From positions 62,001 through 126,000 of the forward strand of contig JAJDVQ010000018.1 in the NCBI GenBank assembly GCA_022826045.1: a stretch of DNA of 64,000 nucleotides. Reading direction: 5' to 3'. Source of the DNA: Acidimicrobiia bacterium. Lineage in GTDB: Bacteria > Actinomycetota > Acidimicrobiia > Acidimicrobiales > Poriferisodalaceae. Shown here piece by piece: positions 41,488-52,462 of this stretch. The notes under the pieces are model-generated. The model was given only the letters and a program-made list of their open reading frames with translations. It did not search any database and was not told the origin of the DNA. How positions within the stretch are numbered: position 1 is the first letter of the stretch; every line of letters starts with the position of its first letter. Position numbers and translations under genes: made by a program.

Positions 41488-43749
41488 CTAGGTCCGCAGA
41501 GCGCGCCAGATCTTCTCGGGGGTCAGCGGCAGATCCAGGTGCTCGACGCCGAACGGCGCCAGCGCATCGAGCACGGCACTGTGGATGGCCGGGGTTGCCA
41601 CCACCGTCCCTGACTCGCCGAGGCCCTTGACGCCCAACGGGTTGAGCGGCGAGGGCGTCACCGTCTCATGGGACTCGAAGTACGGCAGCTCCGCGGCTGA
41701 CGGCAGGGCGTAGTCGGCAAGCCCGACCGTCATGGGAATGCCATCGTCGTCGTAGTGCATCTCCTCGTAGAGCACAGCGCCGACTGCCAGGGCCAAGCCG
41801 CCGTGCACCTGACCGTGAGCCAGCTCCGGCTGCAGGATCACGCCGGCGTCGTCGACGCTCAGCAGGCGCCGCACCTGCACCTCGCCGGTAGCCAGGTCGA
41901 CTTCTACGGCGGCTACGCACGCACCGAATGAGAACGAGCCGGCCCCGCCCTCGGGTCGGAAGTGATGGTCGACGCTGAGCTCGCCGTGGCTGGCCAAGTC
42001 GGCCCAGCCGAGCGAGCGGGCCGGGGTGCCCACCACGTGAAACAGCCCGCTGTCGGTGTCGAGCACGACATCGTCGGGATCGGCTTCGAGCAGTTCGGCT
42101 GCGCGCTCACGGGCCGCTACCACCAGGTCGATGGCGGCTCCGTGGGCGGCTGAGCCACCGAGCTGTGCCGAGCGGGACCCGATGGTCCCCCCGCCGATGG
42201 GCGAGCGATCGGAGTCGTCGTGGGAGATGACGATCTGGTCGACGTCGAGGCCGAGCTGCGCGGCTACGAGCGTTGCGAAGGTGGTCTCGTGCCCTTGCCC
42301 GTGGGGCGACGTGCCCACGACGACGTCCACGGTGCCGTCGTCGAGCAGCAGTGCTGTCGCCCGCTCGCCTTCGCCGCCGCCGGTGATCTCGGTAGTGCAG
42401 CTCACGCCAATACCGAGCACGGTGTCGTCGTCGCCGCTTGCCCGGCGAGTGGCCTGTTCGGCCCGCAAGCCCTCGTAGTCGGCCAGCTCCGCCGCTTTGG
42501 CCAGGGCTTCGGGATAGTTGCCGCTGTCGTAGGTGGCACCCACGGCAGTGCGGTACGGGAACCTGTCGGCTGGCACAAGATTGGCAAGGCGCAAATCGAG
42601 CGGGTCACGGCCGATTGCTGCGGCAAACCGATCGACAGCGCGCTCGATGGAGCACGCCGCCTCGGGCCGGCCAGCTCCCCGGAATGCCACCGTGGGCGTG
42701 GTGTTGGTGACCACCGACGTGCCGCGCAACGTGGCGTGCGCGATGTCGTACACGCCGGTGCCGCTGTTGCGAAGGTTGTTGGTGACGTTGGTGCCCATCG
42801 CCGGATAGGCGCCGCTGTCCTGGAGGGCGTCGACCGAGTAGGCCACGATGGTGCCGTCGCGGTTGCCGCCGATGCGGATGCGATGGCGCGACGCCCGCCC
42901 GTGGCCCATCGCAAGGGAGGCCTCCGAGCGGGTCTGCGCCCAGCGGATCGGTCGGCCCAGCTCGCGGGCCGCCCACGCCACAGCGACGTCCTCTGGGTAG
43001 CAGCCCCAGCCGCCTTTGGCGCCAAAGCCGCCGCCGACATCGGGCGAGATAGCTCGCACCGTGCCCGGTTCGAGGCCCAGCAGCGTCTCGATGACGTGCT
43101 TGGCGCCGGCCGGTCGCTGCGAGCACACCCAAGCCGTGCAGCGCCCGTCGGGACCCCAGGCCGAAGCGCCAGCCAAGGGCTCGATCGGGTGCGGACCGAG
43201 CCGTGGATGGACGAGATCGAATTCGACCGTCACATCACAGCTGTCCCACACCTCGTCGGGGACCGGGTCGAGTTCCCAAGCCAGGGCGACGTTCGTCCCG
43301 GCATGCTCGTGCAGCAGCGTCTCGCCAGCGAGGCTGGCATCAAGGTCCACGACCGGCGGCAGCGGCTCATAGTCGACGATCACGAGCTCGGCGGCGTCGG
43401 TTGCCGCCGCACGGGTCTCGGCGATCACCATGGCGATGGGCTCACCGACGAAGCGGACCGTGTCGTAGGCCATGAGCGGTCGCCACAGGTCGCGGTTCAT
43501 CGACGGCAGCCGTGGCGGGAACGGCCAGCCGTCCACATCGGGTCCGAGGTAGACGGCGATCACGCCGTCGGCCTGTCTGGCCTCCTCCACGTCGACCGAC
43601 GCGAGACGTGCATGGGCTTCAGCCGACCGCACGAACACGGCCTGCGCTGCACCCTCTAGCTCGGGGATGTTCAGCCCGTCGATATACGTGCTCTGTCCTC
43701 GCAACAGCGACTCGTCTTCCCGCCGCCCACGGAATCCTTCAGTGACCAC
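41488..43749 (-). CDS. Molybdenum hydroxylase large subunit (CoxL-like, form II motif)
   Basis: 753 residues, xanthine oxidase/CO dehydrogenase large-subunit family. The N-terminal Ald_Xan_dh domain (RGQSTYIDGLNIPELEGAAQ) is followed by Moco-binding domains with 'DVGGGFGAKGGWGCYPEDVA', 'VAFRGAGRPEAACSIERAVD' (about residue 353) and 'PLGVKGLGESGTVVATPAIH' with the general-base Glu. The FRGAGR sequence is the form II type rather than AYRCSFR of true CO dehydrogenase, so the substrate is probably another aldehyde, purine or aromatic N-heterocycle. The small FeS and FAD subunits are not adjacent, so it must work with partners elsewhere or be an orphan. Confidence 0.88.
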   Translation of the reverse strand: MVTEGFRGRREDESLLRGQSTYIDGLNIPELEGAAQAVFVRSAEAHARLASVDVEEARQADGVIAVYLGPDVDGWPFPPRLPSMNRDLWRPLMAYDTVRFVGEPIAMVIAETRAAATDAAELVIVDYEPLPPVVDLDASLAGETLLHEHAGTNVALAWELDPVPDEVWDSCDVTVEFDLVHPRLGPHPIEPLAGASAWGPDGRCTAWVCSQRPAGAKHVIETLLGLEPGTVRAISPDVGGGFGAKGGWGCYPEDVAVAWAARELGRPIRWAQTRSEASLAMGHGRASRHRIRIGGNRDGTIVAYSVDALQDSGAYPAMGTNVTNNLRNSGTGVYDIAHATLRGTSVVTNTTPTVAFRGAGRPEAACSIERAVDRFAAAIGRDPLDLRLANLVPADRFPYRTAVGATYDSGNYPEALAKAAELADYEGLRAEQATRRASGDDDTVLGIGVSCTTEITGGGEGERATALLLDDGTVDVVVGTSPHGQGHETTFATLVAAQLGLDVDQIVISHDDSDRSPIGGGTIGSRSAQLGGSAAHGAAIDLVVAARERAAELLEADPDDVVLDTDSGLFHVVGTPARSLGWADLASHGELSVDHHFRPEGGAGSFSFGACVAAVEVDLATGEVQVRRLLSVDDAGVILQPELAHGQVHGGLALAVGAVLYEEMHYDDDGIPMTVGLADYALPSAAELPYFESHETVTPSPLNPLGVKGLGESGTVVATPAIHSAVLDALAPFGVEHLDLPLTPEKIWRALRT

Positions 43750-43904
43750 GGCAGCAACGTAGCCCCCCGCACAATCGGCGAGAGCGGTGTTTCCAGAACG
43801 GGCGGGCCATGGTCACGTGTCATCGGTACCGGGAACGGCCAAGGCCAGCGTGCCATGATCGACGGCGCAGATCGGCACCGCACGGCACAGGATCGGAGCA
43901 GCTC

Positions 43905-46510
<2,606 letters not shown>

Positions 46511-46951
46511 TCATGTCGAGCTCTCGGCGGCGACGGGCTCTGCCTGGCAGACCGGGCAGATACCCCAATAGATGACCTCGGCCTCGTCGATCGTGAAGCC
46601 GTGGTCTTCGGCGGCCTCAAGGCACGGCCGGTACCCCACGGCACAGTCCACGTCGACCATCCGGCCGCAGCCCCGGCACACCAGGTGGTGATGGTTGTCG
46701 TCGACCCGGTCCTCGTATCGGGCCGCCGACCGTGCCGGCTGGATGCGCCGGATCAGACCTTCTTCGGTCAACATGGCCAAGGCGTCGAACACTGCCTGTC
46801 TGGATACAGACCCGATACTGGCACGCACATCGTCGACCAGATCGTCAGCAGTTGCATGCGGCCGGCCGCCGACGGCGTCGAACACCGCCAACCGCTGCGC
46901 GGTCACCTGGATCCCACGGTCCCGCAGCATCTGCACGGTGCCCTGGGCCAT
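46511..46951 (-). CDS. furA: Fur-family peroxide-responsive repressor
   Basis: 146 residues. A winged helix ([23 protein letters not shown], then [18 protein letters not shown]), the Fur metal site '[19 protein letters not shown]' and a second CxxC (GICPVC) for structural zinc. It senses peroxide or iron and controls the downstream katG. The mRNA is probably leaderless: the -10 element ends six bases before the ATG. Confidence 0.93.
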   Translation of the reverse strand: MAQGTVQMLRDRGIQVTAQRLAVFDAVGGRPHATADDLVDDVRASIGSVSRQAVFDALAMLTEEGLIRRIQPARSAARYEDRVDDNHHHLVCRGCGRMVDVDCAVGYRPCLEAAEDHGFTIDEAEVIYWGICPVCQAEPVAAESST

Positions 46952-46957
46952 GTGGCG

Positions 46958-46985
46958 ACTATATCAGTTTCTGGGCTAAGTCCAA
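46958..46985 (-). promoter_or_regulatory. furA-katG promoter, leaderless type
   Basis: On the minus strand TTGGAC (46985-46980), a 16-base spacer and TATAGT (46963-46958), then six bases to the furA ATG. Transcription would begin at or next to the start codon, as reported for mycobacterial furA. The spacer contains CCCAGAAACTGA, similar to the CCAGAAA part of mycobacterial FurA operators, so it may also be the FurA site. Confidence 0.65.
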
Positions 46986-47126
46986 AACCAGCACAGAACA
47001 AAATTCGTCCAGCCACCAGCGAGCGCGTCTTGGGTCCGCTGACCGGCGCCGACCACTCGACGGAAGGCGGAACCGGCGAAGCCGTATGCGCGCTGATGAC
47101 TGGCTGCGGCTGGGACAATTGCGCTG

Positions 47127-47376
47127 TGGCAGGTGTCATTGATGAGCTGCTGCGGCGGATCGCTGAGTTTCACCGCAGCCGTGCGGTTGTCCCCGAGTAC
47201 CCGATGGTTGCAGCGGTGCTCGACGCGCTCGACGAGGCCCGCAGCCCGGCGACGCCGTGCATCACGCACCGTGGGAGCCGCATCAGCAGGACTTCGGCGC
47301 GACGCCGACGGTGCTGCTCTACTGCTGGATCGGCGAGGTGGTGGCCGACGCTGCGCTCATCGAAGGCGCGTGCTGA
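47127..47376 (+). pseudogene. Small frameshifted gene, family unknown
   Basis: A GTG at 47127 opens AGVIDELLRRIAEFHRSRAV and continues to DALDEARSPA. The reading then makes sense only in the next frame, DAVHHAPWEPHQQDFGATPT to 'VLLYCWIGEVVADAALIEGAC' and a TGA at 47374. The shift lies near 47245-47255. Both halves look like real protein, so a one-base change has probably broken a gene of about 82 codons. Confidence 0.4.
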
Positions 47377-47391
47377 CCGCCAGCGTCTCCT

Positions 47392-47472
47392 TCAGGCCGC
47401 TGCGACAGTATCGAGGTTCTCCAGCGACGGGGCGATGTTGTTGGCCAGCAAGGTGTGGCTGTGCATCTCATT
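47392..47472 (-). pseudogene. 3' remnant of an SRPBCC gene
   Basis: The last 25 codons read MHSHTLLANNIAPSLENLDTVAAA, matching the end of the intact SRPBCC gene at 49771-50214 (MNRHSLLVNNIAKSLENLKAV). At DNA level blocks such as GAGGTTCTCCAGCGAC and GGCGATGTTGTTG are shared. The rest of the gene is missing; the endonuclease stop abuts it. It marks one edge of the restriction-modification insertion. Confidence 0.75.
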
Positions 47473-48315
47473 TCAGATGCTGGCGAAGGTGGTGTCGTAC
47501 TCGTTGGCCATGCGGGCGATCATGCCGTCGTAGTGGAACGGCTCTCCGGGCCGCGGCGCTGGCGCGCCGTCCTCGAGCGTGTACGGCGTTCCATCGTTTC
47601 TGCCATTGACCACGACGACGCCGATGCCGTCGAAGCCGTTGTCCCTGACGTTCGACCGCCGAGGAATCTCCGCCACCTTCGCCAGCACTCGCTCCACGGA
47701 GCGTGGTTGAGGCTCCGTCGTGAAGGCGAGCCCCTGCGAGATATCACCCTTGTTCATGTCTGAGGAAGCGAAGGCGTCGGAGGCATTCACCATCACGAAT
47801 CCCACGGCCAGCGCCTGCTTGCTCGCGCCGTGGACGCACAGGTGCGACGAGTTCAGTTCGTCATACAAACGCGGCAACGCCCTGATGTGGGCCGTCATCG
47901 TTGCCTTGGCTTCCAGCGCCACGAGCACTGCCCCGACGGGTCCCACCCGGCAGTCGGGCAGCGCGTTCAGTTGGCGGCGTTGATCACCGCTGAGTTCGAC
48001 GTCATAGTGCTGAGCCAGTCCTGAGAGCGTCACACTCTCATCGATCTGGCCTGCCGGTCGGGCCAGCACCAAGTCCAGATCCTTCTTTCGCCCGGTGCCG
48101 AAGTCCCTCATCGTGTGGTTGACGCCGATCACAACCTTGCCCTCGGCGACATGGTGCCGCAGGAGCGAGGATGTCTGAAGCAGGTCGAACGCTATGCCCC
48201 AGCAGGCGACCTTGGAGTGACGATCGCTACGCGAGTGATACTGCCAGTTGTTGCCGTACTTGTCAGCGATCAGCGCTCGCCGCAGCGAAGCAACGAGAAT
48301 CTCCGCCCCATCCAT
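47473..48315 (-). CDS. Predicted type II restriction endonuclease
   Basis: 280 residues from ATG 48315; GTG 48339 would add eight. It follows the cytosine methyltransferase on the same strand. The middle has the PD-(D/E)xK pattern: 'TGRKKDLDLVLARP' (Asp79/Asp81) and 'VLVALEAKATMTAH' (Glu135-x-Lys137). 'KYGNNWQYHSRSDRHSKVACWG' is a distinctive N-terminal segment. It should cut DNA at the site protected by the neighbouring methyltransferase; the recognition sequence cannot be read from the protein. Its stop touches the SRPBCC remnant. Confidence 0.78.
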   Translation of the reverse strand: MDGAEILVASLRRALIADKYGNNWQYHSRSDRHSKVACWGIAFDLLQTSSLLRHHVAEGKVVIGVNHTMRDFGTGRKKDLDLVLARPAGQIDESVTLSGLAQHYDVELSGDQRRQLNALPDCRVGPVGAVLVALEAKATMTAHIRALPRLYDELNSSHLCVHGASKQALAVGFVMVNASDAFASSDMNKGDISQGLAFTTEPQPRSVERVLAKVAEIPRRSNVRDNGFDGIGVVVVNGRNDGTPYTLEDGAPAPRPGEPFHYDGMIARMANEYDTTFASI

Positions 48316-48373
48316 TCTCGCGAGCGTACGTCGTAGCACCCCGGCACCGAGCTAACGGCGCGTCCGATCATCG

Positions 48374-49627
48374 TCAGGCGGCGGCGAGTTTTCCGGCCAT
48401 GCAGGCTGCGTGCTCGGCGACGTCGATGAGGAACTGATCGACGAATCGCAGCGAACCCTTCTGAGTTCGGCCGTAGAAGCCGGCTGTCGCACGGGCAGAA
48501 AGCGGTGTGGCACCTGCGAAATCGACGGCCTCCGACAGGTGCTGATACCGCTCGTGACGTGGCCACAGCGAGAGGTCCATAGCTCGCACAGCTCCCCGGT
48601 CGCCATAGGCAGCCGTAGGCCACCGCTGGCCTCGTTGCAGCGGTTGGCCCTCGGACACGGGTGATCCCGGACTCGCAAGCCGTTCGCCGACCCACCGTGA
48701 CACTCCCACGGTGACAGCATTGCCGACCAGCTTCCAGCGGGTGCCCTTCCGATTGGACGCCAACGCCGCAGGCGCAGTCCAGCCGCGCTCGAAACCCTGC
48801 ATCTGCTCCGCTTCCTCGATGGAAGGTGTGAGGATTCGCCCACCAGCAAGGCCCGCCGGGTTCCAAATGGCCGGCGGTGACGGGATGCCGATGGTCGAGC
48901 CGTTCTTGAGTGTCGGTACGGCGTCTTTCGCCCAGCCGAGGCCGCGGTGGCCTTCAGTCCAGTAGAAGCCGAATGCGTCGTCTCGGAAATGGTCATCGCT
49001 GGGCTCCCCAGCCTCATCAGCGAACAGAACCGAGCGAGGGTCAAGATCGAGGGACGCGATGAAGATGACCCGCTGACGGCGCTGCGGCACCCCCGTGAAT
49101 CGCGAGTCGACGAGTCGGTATGCCCAGCGGTAACCGAGCGCTTCGATCTCATCGACCAGATACCGCATGGCCTCGCCCTTGTTGAGCACGAGCATGTTGC
49201 GCACGTTCTCAAGCATCAGCAGCGGCACTCGGCGGCCCCGAAGAAGCCGGAACACCTCGGCGACGAGCCCCGAGGCCTCGCCCCCGATGCCTTGCATCCG
49301 CCCGGCTTGGGTGAGGTCGGTGCAGGGAAACCCTGCAGTCACCAGATTCACGTCGGGGAGGCGGTCCAGATCCCGCACATCTCCCGCAATCGGCACGCCT
49401 GGGAACCGATTGGCCAGCACTGCTTGGGCAGGCGCCCACGACTCGCACAGCAATTCGGTTCTCGCGCCTGCATCGTGCAGACCCAGTTCGATCCCGCCGA
49501 TGCCAGCGAACAAGCCAGCCACGCTCAATGAGCTGCGCGTCTCCACGCTACTCAAACTACATGCTTGCAACTCGGCACTGGCTGAAGTGCCGCTGCTCGC
49601 TTGGACATCGAAGAGAGAACCGGCCAC
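48374..49627 (-). CDS. DNA (cytosine-5-)-methyltransferase
   Basis: 417 residues. Motif I is LSVAGLFAGIGGIELGL, motif IV is GFPCTDLTQAG with the catalytic Cys102, motif VI is LMLENVRNM, motif VIII is VPQRRQRVIF and motif X is LVGNAVTVGVSRWVGERL. The target recognition region lies between about 195 and 290. A C-terminal extension of about 100 residues (to 417) follows motif X and is unusual. It methylates cytosine in the sequence cut by the downstream nuclease. A GTG at 49546 is an alternative start nearer to motif I. Confidence 0.93.
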   Translation of the reverse strand: MAGSLFDVQASSGTSASAELQACSLSSVETRSSLSVAGLFAGIGGIELGLHDAGARTELLCESWAPAQAVLANRFPGVPIAGDVRDLDRLPDVNLVTAGFPCTDLTQAGRMQGIGGEASGLVAEVFRLLRGRRVPLLMLENVRNMLVLNKGEAMRYLVDEIEALGYRWAYRLVDSRFTGVPQRRQRVIFIASLDLDPRSVLFADEAGEPSDDHFRDDAFGFYWTEGHRGLGWAKDAVPTLKNGSTIGIPSPPAIWNPAGLAGGRILTPSIEEAEQMQGFERGWTAPAALASNRKGTRWKLVGNAVTVGVSRWVGERLASPGSPVSEGQPLQRGQRWPTAAYGDRGAVRAMDLSLWPRHERYQHLSEAVDFAGATPLSARATAGFYGRTQKGSLRFVDQFLIDVAEHAACMAGKLAAA

Positions 49628-49770
49628 GTGTCCACCGTACGTAGACCCTGTGACATGTACGCCGCGACGACCACTGCATCAACCCTCTGAACAGCGGCGA
49701 TTGCATGAGCACATCGGTGCCGTGAGCGCCTCTCTGGCTCGATGTGAGCAGGCCGAGAGCCTGACGCCCC

Positions 49771-50214
49771 TCAGCCCTCGGCGACAGCCTTGAGGTTCTC
49801 CAGCGACTTGGCGATGTTGTTGACCAGCAGGCTGTGGCGGTTCATCTTCTGGAAGAACTCCTGGTCGAGGATCGGCGAGTCGAAGCTCTCGGTGACCCGG
49901 CAGCCCGAGTCAGTTGCTTCGATCTCGTAGCGCCACAGCGTCTTGCGGCCATCTTGGGCAGGTACCTCGAATGCCCATTCCCGGCCCGGTTCCGCAGCCA
50001 CGACGACGCACCCGGCATCCCACTTCATGTCACCGGCCTGGTTGTAGCCGCGGAACTTCGCCCCGACCTCAGGTCCGCTCGAGCCGCCCTCCCATTCGGA
50101 CCTGTAGCACTCGGGGCTGAATTCGCTGACACGGGACAGGTCCGTCAGGATCCCGTACACCGCCTCGGGACTCGCTGCAATGTCGATGCTGGTGCTGGCG
50201 GTGGTCTCGACCAT
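49771..50214 (-). CDS. SRPBCC family protein
   Basis: 147 residues from ATG 50214 with AGGAGAG upstream. It has the polyketide cyclase/START-like pattern: 'IDIAASPEAVYGILTDLSRVSEFSPEC', 'VGAKFRGYNQAGDMKWDAGC', 'WRYEIEATDSGCRVTESFD' and a long C-terminal helix 'NIAKSLENLKAV'. Such proteins bind small hydrophobic ligands; the role is unknown. A vestige of a paralogue remains on the other side of the restriction-modification genes. Confidence 0.88.
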   Translation of the reverse strand: MVETTASTSIDIAASPEAVYGILTDLSRVSEFSPECYRSEWEGGSSGPEVGAKFRGYNQAGDMKWDAGCVVVAAEPGREWAFEVPAQDGRKTLWRYEIEATDSGCRVTESFDSPILDQEFFQKMNRHSLLVNNIAKSLENLKAVAEG

Positions 50215-50344
50215 GGGTGCTCTCCTGTACGGGGGACTGGCTGGGGCCGACGAGATCGTAACCACGCGGCGCCACGACGTGTCGGCCGGTCATTCGGGCA
50301 GGGACGGCTCCGGCAAGCTGGAGGGGCATGAAGATCAGGGCGGT

Positions 50345-51454
50345 GTGCTGGACGCCGTCGGCGGGCCGGTGCGGGTCGACACGCTGGACTTGGCTGAGCC
50401 GCGGGAAGGCGAGGTATTGGTCCGGATGCGGGCCGCCGGCGTATGCCATAGCGATCAGCACGTCATCACCGGCCGCCACAGCGCGGACCTGCCGTGTGTG
50501 CTCGGGCACGAGGGCGCAGGCGAGGTGGCGGCGGTCGGGTCCGGCGTCGAGAGGGTGCGCTCCGGCGATCGTGTTGCGCTCAACTGGCTGCCGAGCTGCA
50601 AGGCGTGCTTCTACTGCAGCCGTGGCCAGGAGCATCTCTGCCGTGAGGTCGTCGGCAGCCCCTGGCCGGGCTTCATGACCGACGGCAGCAGCCGGCTGTC
50701 ACGCAACGGCGAGATGATCCGCCACTACTCGGGTGTCTCGACATGGGCCGAGTACATGGTCGTTGCCCAAGAGTGCTGTGTGACGCTCCACGACGACGTG
50801 CCGTTCGAGGTTGCCGCGCTCATCGGCTGCGCGGTGGCAACCGGCGTCGGGGCCGCTCGGTACCGGGGCGACGTCGGACCGGGCGACCGTGTGGCAGTCG
50901 TGGGCGCAGGCGGTGTGGGGCTCAGCGTAATCATGGGCGCGGCGCTGGCAGAAGCCGAACGGATCATCGCCGTGGATCGCGAAGCGACCAAGCGCGACTT
51001 GGCAATCTCGCTCGGCGCCACAGACTTCGTCGCAGCGAACGAAGGGGCCAACGGGGACGCCATCGGTCATTCGATCGACCGGGTGCTTGAGTTGACGGAC
51101 GGCCGTGGCGCGGATGTCGTGTTCGAGGCCATCGGCAATACCCGGCTCCAGCAGGAGTGGATGCGCGGCGTGCGGCCGGGTGGCGCGCTCGTGCTCGTGG
51201 GTATTCCTGGCAACGACGACACGACGTCGTTCAACGCCGCGGAGCTGTCCCGCCAGAGCAAGACCGTCAGGGGCAGCTACTACGCCGAGACCGACGGTGG
51301 ACGCTCCATTGACGATCTGTGCGACGCCTACCTCGAGGGCCAGCTTCCCGTCGATCGCCTGATCTCGGGGCGCTACTGCATCGACGACGTGCAGCACGCC
51401 ATCGACGCAATGCTCAGCGGCAGGGAAGGCCGAACCGTCATTACCTTCGATTGA
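50345..51454 (+). CDS. Zinc-dependent alcohol dehydrogenase, class III-like
   Basis: 369 residues from GTG 50345. Catalytic zinc ligands are in 'AAGVCHSDQHV' and 'LGHEGAGEV'; the structural zinc site is SCKACFYCSRGQEHLC with four Cys. The Rossmann motif is 'VAVVGAGGVGLSVIMGAAL'. It oxidises alcohols with NAD(P). An ATG at 50328 would give the family N-terminus (MKIRAV) but is out of frame with the rest by one base, so either the gene has an N-terminal frameshift or translation starts at GTG 50345. The divergent SRPBCC gene starts at 50214. Confidence 0.88.
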   Translation: MLDAVGGPVRVDTLDLAEPREGEVLVRMRAAGVCHSDQHVITGRHSADLPCVLGHEGAGEVAAVGSGVERVRSGDRVALNWLPSCKACFYCSRGQEHLCREVVGSPWPGFMTDGSSRLSRNGEMIRHYSGVSTWAEYMVVAQECCVTLHDDVPFEVAALIGCAVATGVGAARYRGDVGPGDRVAVVGAGGVGLSVIMGAALAEAERIIAVDREATKRDLAISLGATDFVAANEGANGDAIGHSIDRVLELTDGRGADVVFEAIGNTRLQQEWMRGVRPGGALVLVGIPGNDDTTSFNAAELSRQSKTVRGSYYAETDGGRSIDDLCDAYLEGQLPVDRLISGRYCIDDVQHAIDAMLSGREGRTVITFD

Positions 51455-51543
51455 CAGCCGTCTCGGCCCGAAGGCCAGCGCAGTATCGGCTGGCTCGACG
51501 AGGGGTTCGCGTTGGTGGGATCACCCGCATAGAACGCAGCGGG

Positions 51544-52458
51544 TCACACCTCGAAGCTGATCCCTGTGACCTGTTCTGACGCTTCCCACGTCTGCCGCTG
51601 CAGCTCTGGATCGCGTGAGCGGTCGCTGGATCCCACCAGCACCGGATGGCCTCGCATCTCCCACAGACCGTCAGGCCCGTAGAACTCGCCGCCCGCAGCG
51701 GCAGGGTCGGTCGCGGCACGCAGCGTGGCCAAGGCCCCTGCGGCCGCACGGTGCTGCAGCGGACGGATCAGCGGCCGCATCAGCCCGATGAGCGGGAAGT
51801 CGCGCAGGATCTCCGTTTCGGCCCATCCGGGATGGGCCGCCAAAGCGATGGTCTCCGCCCCGGCTGCCGCCAACCGGCGCTGCAGTTCGTGAGTGAACAG
51901 CAGGTTCGCCAGCTTGGAACGGCCGTAGGCGGCCGACTGGCTGCGACCTTGGGCCACCCCGAAACGTTCGAAGTCGATCCGGGCGCGGTACCGGTGAGCG
52001 TTGCTGCTCACCGTGACGACCCGCGAGCCGGCAACGGGCAGCAGGCGGTCCAGCAGCAGGCCCGTCCACGCGAAGTGTCCGAGGTGGTTGGTGCCGAAGC
52101 GGATCTCGAACCCGTCGGAGGTCTGCCGCCGGGGCGTGTGAAAGACCCCGGCGTTGTTGACGAGCAGATCGATGCGCTCGTACCGATCGGCGATGGCCGC
52201 AGTCGCTTCCCGCACCGAGTCGAGCGACGCCAGGTCCGCCTCCTGCAGCGCCAGCTCGGCGCCGGGATGCTCGGCGCGTATGGCGTCGGCGGCTGCGGCC
52301 CCCTTTGCGAGGTCGCGGACCGCCAGCACCACCAGCGCACCGCGGCCGGCAAGGGCCCGCGCCGTTTCGAAGCCGTTCCCCGAGTTGGCCCCGGTCACCA
52401 CGGCGACCCGGCCCGACTGATCGGGAATGTCCTCAGCTGTCCAGGTGTCGCCAGTCAC
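51544..52458 (-). CDS. Short-chain dehydrogenase/reductase (retinol dehydrogenase-like)
   Basis: 304 residues from GTG 52458, four bases below the copA stop. Cofactor motif VVTGANSGNGFETARAL, 'LLVNNAGVFHTP', catalytic Ser in 'VVTVSSNAHRYR' and YGRSKLANLLF (YxxxK). 'FGTNHLGHFAWTGLLL' is typical of the oxidoreductase subgroup. It probably reduces or oxidises a lipophilic carbonyl using NADP. Its position in the copper operon may be incidental. Confidence 0.9.
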   Translation of the reverse strand: MTGDTWTAEDIPDQSGRVAVVTGANSGNGFETARALAGRGALVVLAVRDLAKGAAAADAIRAEHPGAELALQEADLASLDSVREATAAIADRYERIDLLVNNAGVFHTPRRQTSDGFEIRFGTNHLGHFAWTGLLLDRLLPVAGSRVVTVSSNAHRYRARIDFERFGVAQGRSQSAAYGRSKLANLLFTHELQRRLAAAGAETIALAAHPGWAETEILRDFPLIGLMRPLIRPLQHRAAAGALATLRAATDPAAAGGEFYGPDGLWEMRGHPVLVGSSDRSRDPELQRQTWEASEQVTGISFEV

Positions 52459-52462
52459 TCAG

